NCBI GenBank assembly: GCA_018813065.1 | Contig: JAHJCH010000057.1 | Location: forward strand, 1 to 33,204 | Length of the DNA: 33,204 bases | Source of the DNA: Myxococcota bacterium | GTDB lineage: Bacteria; Myxococcota_A; Bradymonadia; UBA7976; UBA1532 | Direction: 5' to 3' | Part shown: positions 29,878 to 33,204 of the stretch, one piece after another | Layout: each line of letters opens with the position of its first letter | How positions within the stretch are numbered: position 1 is the stretch's first letter | Translations under genes and position numbers: made by a program | The notes under the pieces: model-generated | Databases searched by the model: none | What the model was told of the DNA's origin: nothing | Seen by the model: the letters and a program-made list of their open reading frames with translations, nothing else

Positions 29878-32877
29878 GTGATCCCTAAAAAACCTAGAGC
29901 GCCTGTGGAGTTGGTTACGAAGCGACTCACAGTGATCTCAACTCCCCCTGTGAGCGCTCAATCCCCTTATGCGGTGGTGGGCGTCACGGTCCGCGCTGAG
30001 AACTCGGACGAGCTCGCGCGGTGCCTACAGAGTATCGTCGAGCAACGAGTCGAGTCGTCGAGATTAGGCCTCGTTATCCTACAAGACACCGCTGGTGTGG
30101 CGTCCCTTGGAACACTCACCTTGCCTCCGTCTCTGGCGCGTCGCACCTGGATTTTGGAAGCGCGCTGTGGGAGCGCAGCGCGCGCGCGGAACGCGCTCCT
30201 CGCGTTCGTCGATGAGCACCTCCCCGAGACCCAGTGGGTGGCGCGTCTAGACGCGGATGATCGCTTCGCAGATCCGAGCTCGCTGGAGGCTGCCATACAA
30301 GCCGGTGACACGGCAGATGCGGAGTATGTGCTGGGCGGAAACCTTGTGGTGAACGAAGCCGGAGCACCACTCAGGCGCAACCCCATATCTCAGGCGATCT
30401 TCCAGCCAGAGAAGCTCCTCTCACTCCTTCAAGAGATGGCTGATGGAGTGGCGAACAATGAACTCCCATCGTGCAACCTGCTTCTGCGGACTCGCTGTGG
30501 TCATCGGTACCCCGAAATGCGAAGCGCTGAAGATCACTGGCTGGTCGCGGAGTTGTTGCTCCATCACCCATCACGGGGGGTCGTCGTCACCGCTCCCCTA
30601 TTCGCTGAGTACACGCTCAATGGCGCCTCTACGATGGGCGCCCAGGTCAACGGCAGGCACCGTGAGGCGCGGCGCGCGTTGGCCGCCGCCGCCAGCGCTT
30701 GGCGACGGGTTGCGGGGCGTCCGGGGCGGCTGCTTGGGTGGGGCAACGAGGGCATTGTCCGCCACGAGGAGGGCTTGGTCGTCAAGCGATTTTATCCCGA
30801 CATCCTCAAGGAGGAGAAGGCGCGCTGGCTCGCCGAGGTGTTGGCATCTCCTTCACCACACGTCCCTTCGCCTCAGATCACACGAGCGAAAGATGGTGAG
30901 TGGATCGCGACCTACCCATTCGAGGATACGAGCGTGGTGGAGCGAGCGAGCGAGCACCAAGTCCGAGAGTTCCTTGTGTGGTGTTTGGAGCGTCAACTCG
31001 TAATGGCCAACGTGAAGCGGAGTAACTTCCGGCTCACGCGTGGTGGGGAACTGCAGTACATCGACGCGGGGAATTGGATAATCCCCATGGATGTGTCCTA
31101 CTTCCGTGACGCAGCCGCGCGTCTCTACTCAGTGTTCGTACTCGGCAACGATGACGATGAGCTACTCCGACGCCCATCTTTGGGGCTTGAGCCTGAGATA
31201 TGGGAGACGCTTCCGGGCTTCGCCGCTTTCTTCCGCACCGTCCTAGACACGTACGCGCGGCGAGGCTGGTCGAAGGCGCCAACCGAAAGAGCACCGATCT
31301 CGATCCTTCACGATAACGTGTCGCTGCTGATTAAGGTCTGTGCGATGGACGCGGGCTGCGCTCGGGAGCAGGTCGTTCACATCGTCGATCAACTGCAAGG
31401 GCCAGCTCGGTTCGCGGAGAGGGTGATTGCGGTTGATCCCTTTGAGGGCCCGTTCGTGCGACAGCACACCCCAGGAGATCTCGCGGGCTTAATGAGGGTG
31501 GTTGAGGAACTGCGAGATAGAGGTTGGATCGATCGGGTCATCATCGCCCCCCTTGAGCCTCAAGCCGTCGCGAAGGTGAACCAACAGTGGTTCGGTCTCA
31601 ACTGCCCCGAGGCGCGTAATCGCGCTGGGGTACCAATCTCGCCACAGCTCTGGGCCTTTGACCAAATCCAAACGCGTTACGTCCTACAGGCCGATGTCGA
31701 TGTCCTGATCGGGCGTCGCGACCCAATGCACGATCCAATCTCAGATATGGTCGCGGCGTGCGCGCCCACAGACGTGCTTGGGGCCGCCTTCAACATCCCA
31801 CACGCCGCATCAACCGGATGGCGAGATTACTTTGCAGCGCCGGGCGAGTTTGTCCCAGAGGTGCGCCTCGGCCTGCTGGATCTGGAGCGAGTACGCGCCT
31901 GTCAGCCTCTACCAAACGAAATCGTCGAAGGCCGCTTGGCGCTCACTTGGTACCGCTCCTTACAACACCACCAAGTACACGCTGGGCTTCGTACGGTTAG
32001 GGGAGGGGATTCACGGACCTTCTATATTCACCCCCCGAATGAACTCAAGACTGAGGACGAGCGTTACCACCGAACACGTGATCTCATCGCGCAAGGAAAG
32101 GTGCCTGAGGCCCAACTCACTCGATGGGATTTAGATGTCCCGCTGGAGGCTTGGCGCTACCAATGTCGCGGTGAGGCGGTGGTGGTTTATGCCTCAGGCC
32201 GTAATACGACGCCGGATCAAGTCGCACGTTTTAGCCGAGGCCTCGCCTGCCAAGAAGACCAGACCTTTGGTGTGATCGTGGTTGATGACGCCTCCGAGGG
32301 TTCGCCACGGATCGTCATGGACGAGCTGGCTTGGTTGGAGGAGCGACTCACGCTGATCCGCACGCCGGAGCACCAAGGCCGGCTCCCCAACTTAACGCAT
32401 GCTGTGCGGCAACTGATCACAAACCCCGACACACTCATCGTCGTGGTGGATCTCGACGACGCGTTGATGGCTCCAGAGGCCACGAGGGAACTCCGAGCGC
32501 TCGTTGCGCAGGGGCACGACATGATCCACGGCGCGGCGTTCCGGCCCGACGCTCCGACGAGGCTGTACCTGCCAAACTATCGCCAAGCCCGAGCCACATT
32601 CGGGGGGGACGTCTGGATGCACTTGAGATCATTCAAGAGGCTGCTCTTTGACCAGCTCTCAGATGAAATATTACGCGACAAAGATGGAGTGTGGTGGCCG
32701 ACTTGTACTGACTATGCGACGATGGTGCCTATGTCGGAGTGGGCAGAAAGCCCAATATTCATCCCACGCTATTGGTATTGGCACGAGCGGAGTTCTGAGG
32801 ATTTGAGCCGTTCTAGTTTGAAAGTGAGAGATACGCGAATTCTCTCTATTCTCACTCAAAAAGACTCAGGTCACTGA
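29878..32877 (+). CDS. 999-aa multidomain protein: GT2 / kinase-like / glycosyltransferase / GT2
   Basis: Start is GTG at 29878, supported by AGGAGG 6 nt upstream; the frame is open further 5' but overlaps the radical SAM gene. Residues about 30-270 look like a GT-A domain (GVTVRAENSDELARCLQSIVEQ, WVARLDADDRF). About 285-450 resembles a small kinase or lipopolysaccharide-kinase fold: GWGNEGIVRHEEGLVVKRFYP with Lys near 302, VMANVKRSNFRL where an HxDxxxxN loop would be (catalytic Asp absent), then YIDAGNWI. About 505-750 looks like a second GT (YVLQADVDVLIGRRD). About 764-999 is a GT2 (VVVYASGRN, FGVIVVDDAS, VVVDLDDALM). No membrane helix. It may assemble several sugars; the kinase-like part may be non-catalytic. 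Confidence 0.8.
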   Translation: MIPKKPRAPVELVTKRLTVISTPPVSAQSPYAVVGVTVRAENSDELARCLQSIVEQRVESSRLGLVILQDTAGVASLGTLTLPPSLARRTWILEARCGSAARARNALLAFVDEHLPETQWVARLDADDRFADPSSLEAAIQAGDTADAEYVLGGNLVVNEAGAPLRRNPISQAIFQPEKLLSLLQEMADGVANNELPSCNLLLRTRCGHRYPEMRSAEDHWLVAELLLHHPSRGVVVTAPLFAEYTLNGASTMGAQVNGRHREARRALAAAASAWRRVAGRPGRLLGWGNEGIVRHEEGLVVKRFYPDILKEEKARWLAEVLASPSPHVPSPQITRAKDGEWIATYPFEDTSVVERASEHQVREFLVWCLERQLVMANVKRSNFRLTRGGELQYIDAGNWIIPMDVSYFRDAAARLYSVFVLGNDDDELLRRPSLGLEPEIWETLPGFAAFFRTVLDTYARRGWSKAPTERAPISILHDNVSLLIKVCAMDAGCAREQVVHIVDQLQGPARFAERVIAVDPFEGPFVRQHTPGDLAGLMRVVEELRDRGWIDRVIIAPLEPQAVAKVNQQWFGLNCPEARNRAGVPISPQLWAFDQIQTRYVLQADVDVLIGRRDPMHDPISDMVAACAPTDVLGAAFNIPHAASTGWRDYFAAPGEFVPEVRLGLLDLERVRACQPLPNEIVEGRLALTWYRSLQHHQVHAGLRTVRGGDSRTFYIHPPNELKTEDERYHRTRDLIAQGKVPEAQLTRWDLDVPLEAWRYQCRGEAVVVYASGRNTTPDQVARFSRGLACQEDQTFGVIVVDDASEGSPRIVMDELAWLEERLTLIRTPEHQGRLPNLTHAVRQLITNPDTLIVVVDLDDALMAPEATRELRALVAQGHDMIHGAAFRPDAPTRLYLPNYRQARATFGGDVWMHLRSFKRLLFDQLSDEILRDKDGVWWPTCTDYATMVPMSEWAESPIFIPRYWYWHERSSEDLSRSSLKVRDTRILSILTQKDSGH

Positions 32878-32992
32878 CCTTTAAATGAAAACGTGGAAAC
32901 GAAAAAGTGGAAACCTGATTTACAGATTGTTGCGTACTTCTGACTTCTCATGATCTGGACGAATTGCGCTTGAGTAGACACCCCAGTTCGGG

Positions 32993-33204
32993 GCTTGAGC
33001 GCCAAAAAACAGCGCGCGGATCTCTCGGCGACGACCTCGAACGCCAAAAAACAGAGTTGGGATCTCTTCGCGACAACCTCAAACTCCAAAAAACAGAGTT
33101 GGGGCCTCTTCGCGACAACCTCAAACTCCGAAAAACAGAGTTGGGATCTCTTCGCGATCACCTTGAACGCCAAAAAACAGAGTTGGGATCTCTTCGCGAC
33201 AACC
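32993..33204. repeat. 42-bp tandem repeat array (about five copies, continues past window)
   Basis: Copies start at 33001, 33043, 33085, 33127 and 33169, a strict 42-bp period, each beginning GCC or TCC followed by an A-rich CAAAAAACAG block. The first copy is the most diverged; the last is cut by the window end. The period equals 14 codons, so frames stay open on both strands. The plus frame would give a heptad-like LERQKTELGSLRDN unit and the minus frame a FEVVAKRSQLCFLA unit. Whether either is translated is unclear. The array lies about 115 bp after the last gene of the glycan operon. The bases 32878-32992 show no feature I can support. Confidence 0.9.

Noticed and set aside
32871..33173. 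100-aa minus-strand frame through the 42-bp repeats
   Set aside because: Open only because the repeat period is a multiple of three; no ribosome site or start can be judged because the array continues past the window, so it is listed as a repeat and not as a gene.
32993..33204. CRISPR array
   Set aside because: The 42-bp units are contiguous and nearly identical with no variable spacers between them.

Overview
The window is high-GC DNA with tightly packed genes. Its gene content resembles Myxococcota or related deltaproteobacteria: a kinase fused to a formylglycine-type domain, DUF6209 lipoproteins, Cys-rich and MopE/VWA lipoproteins, an MXAN_5187-like membrane sensor, and overlapping ATGA/GTGA junctions. 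The lineage is inferred from these families; no marker gene proves it.

Layout. 1-678: 3' part of a nucleotide-transporter-like membrane protein. 675-3992 (minus): MXAN_5187-like sensor, NamZ-type muramidase and a degenerate metallophosphoesterase-like protein. 4006-5663 (minus): IS607-like element with an intact TnpB nuclease and a clearly dead TnpA serine recombinase, abutting the sensor gene start. 6048-12215 (plus): kinase/FGE fusion, RecD-like helicase, acyltransferase and an atypical SDR.

12236-19008 (minus) is the most interesting part. It is a tightly coupled seven-gene operon, read ACP, methyltransferase, FkbH-like loader, MBOAT, a 38-aa membrane microprotein, SGNH/DltD-like transferase, O-antigen ligase family protein. 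The microprotein (14633-14749) ends in FVYQGF. This matches the F-x-Y-x-x-F C-terminal acyl-shuttle hexapeptide known from DltX (FIYNEF in S. aureus). The operon therefore looks like a Gram-negative, Dlt-like envelope polysaccharide acylation pathway. An FkbH/ACP pair, predicted to make a glyceryl-type (perhaps methylated) thioester, would replace DltA/DltC and D-alanine.

19328-26233: secreted lipoproteins (tandem DUF6209, Cys-rich, MopE/VWA) with two lower-GC minus-strand genes between them. 26284-26560: internally deleted IS3 relic. 26643-32877 (plus): a five-gene operon of SDR epimerase, P-loop kinase, GT2, radical SAM protein and a 999-aa protein with GT, kinase-like, GT and GT regions, apparently an acquired glycan or glycoconjugate locus. 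32993-33204: 42-bp tandem repeats running off the window end.

All functional assignments come from reading motifs by eye. No database search was possible.
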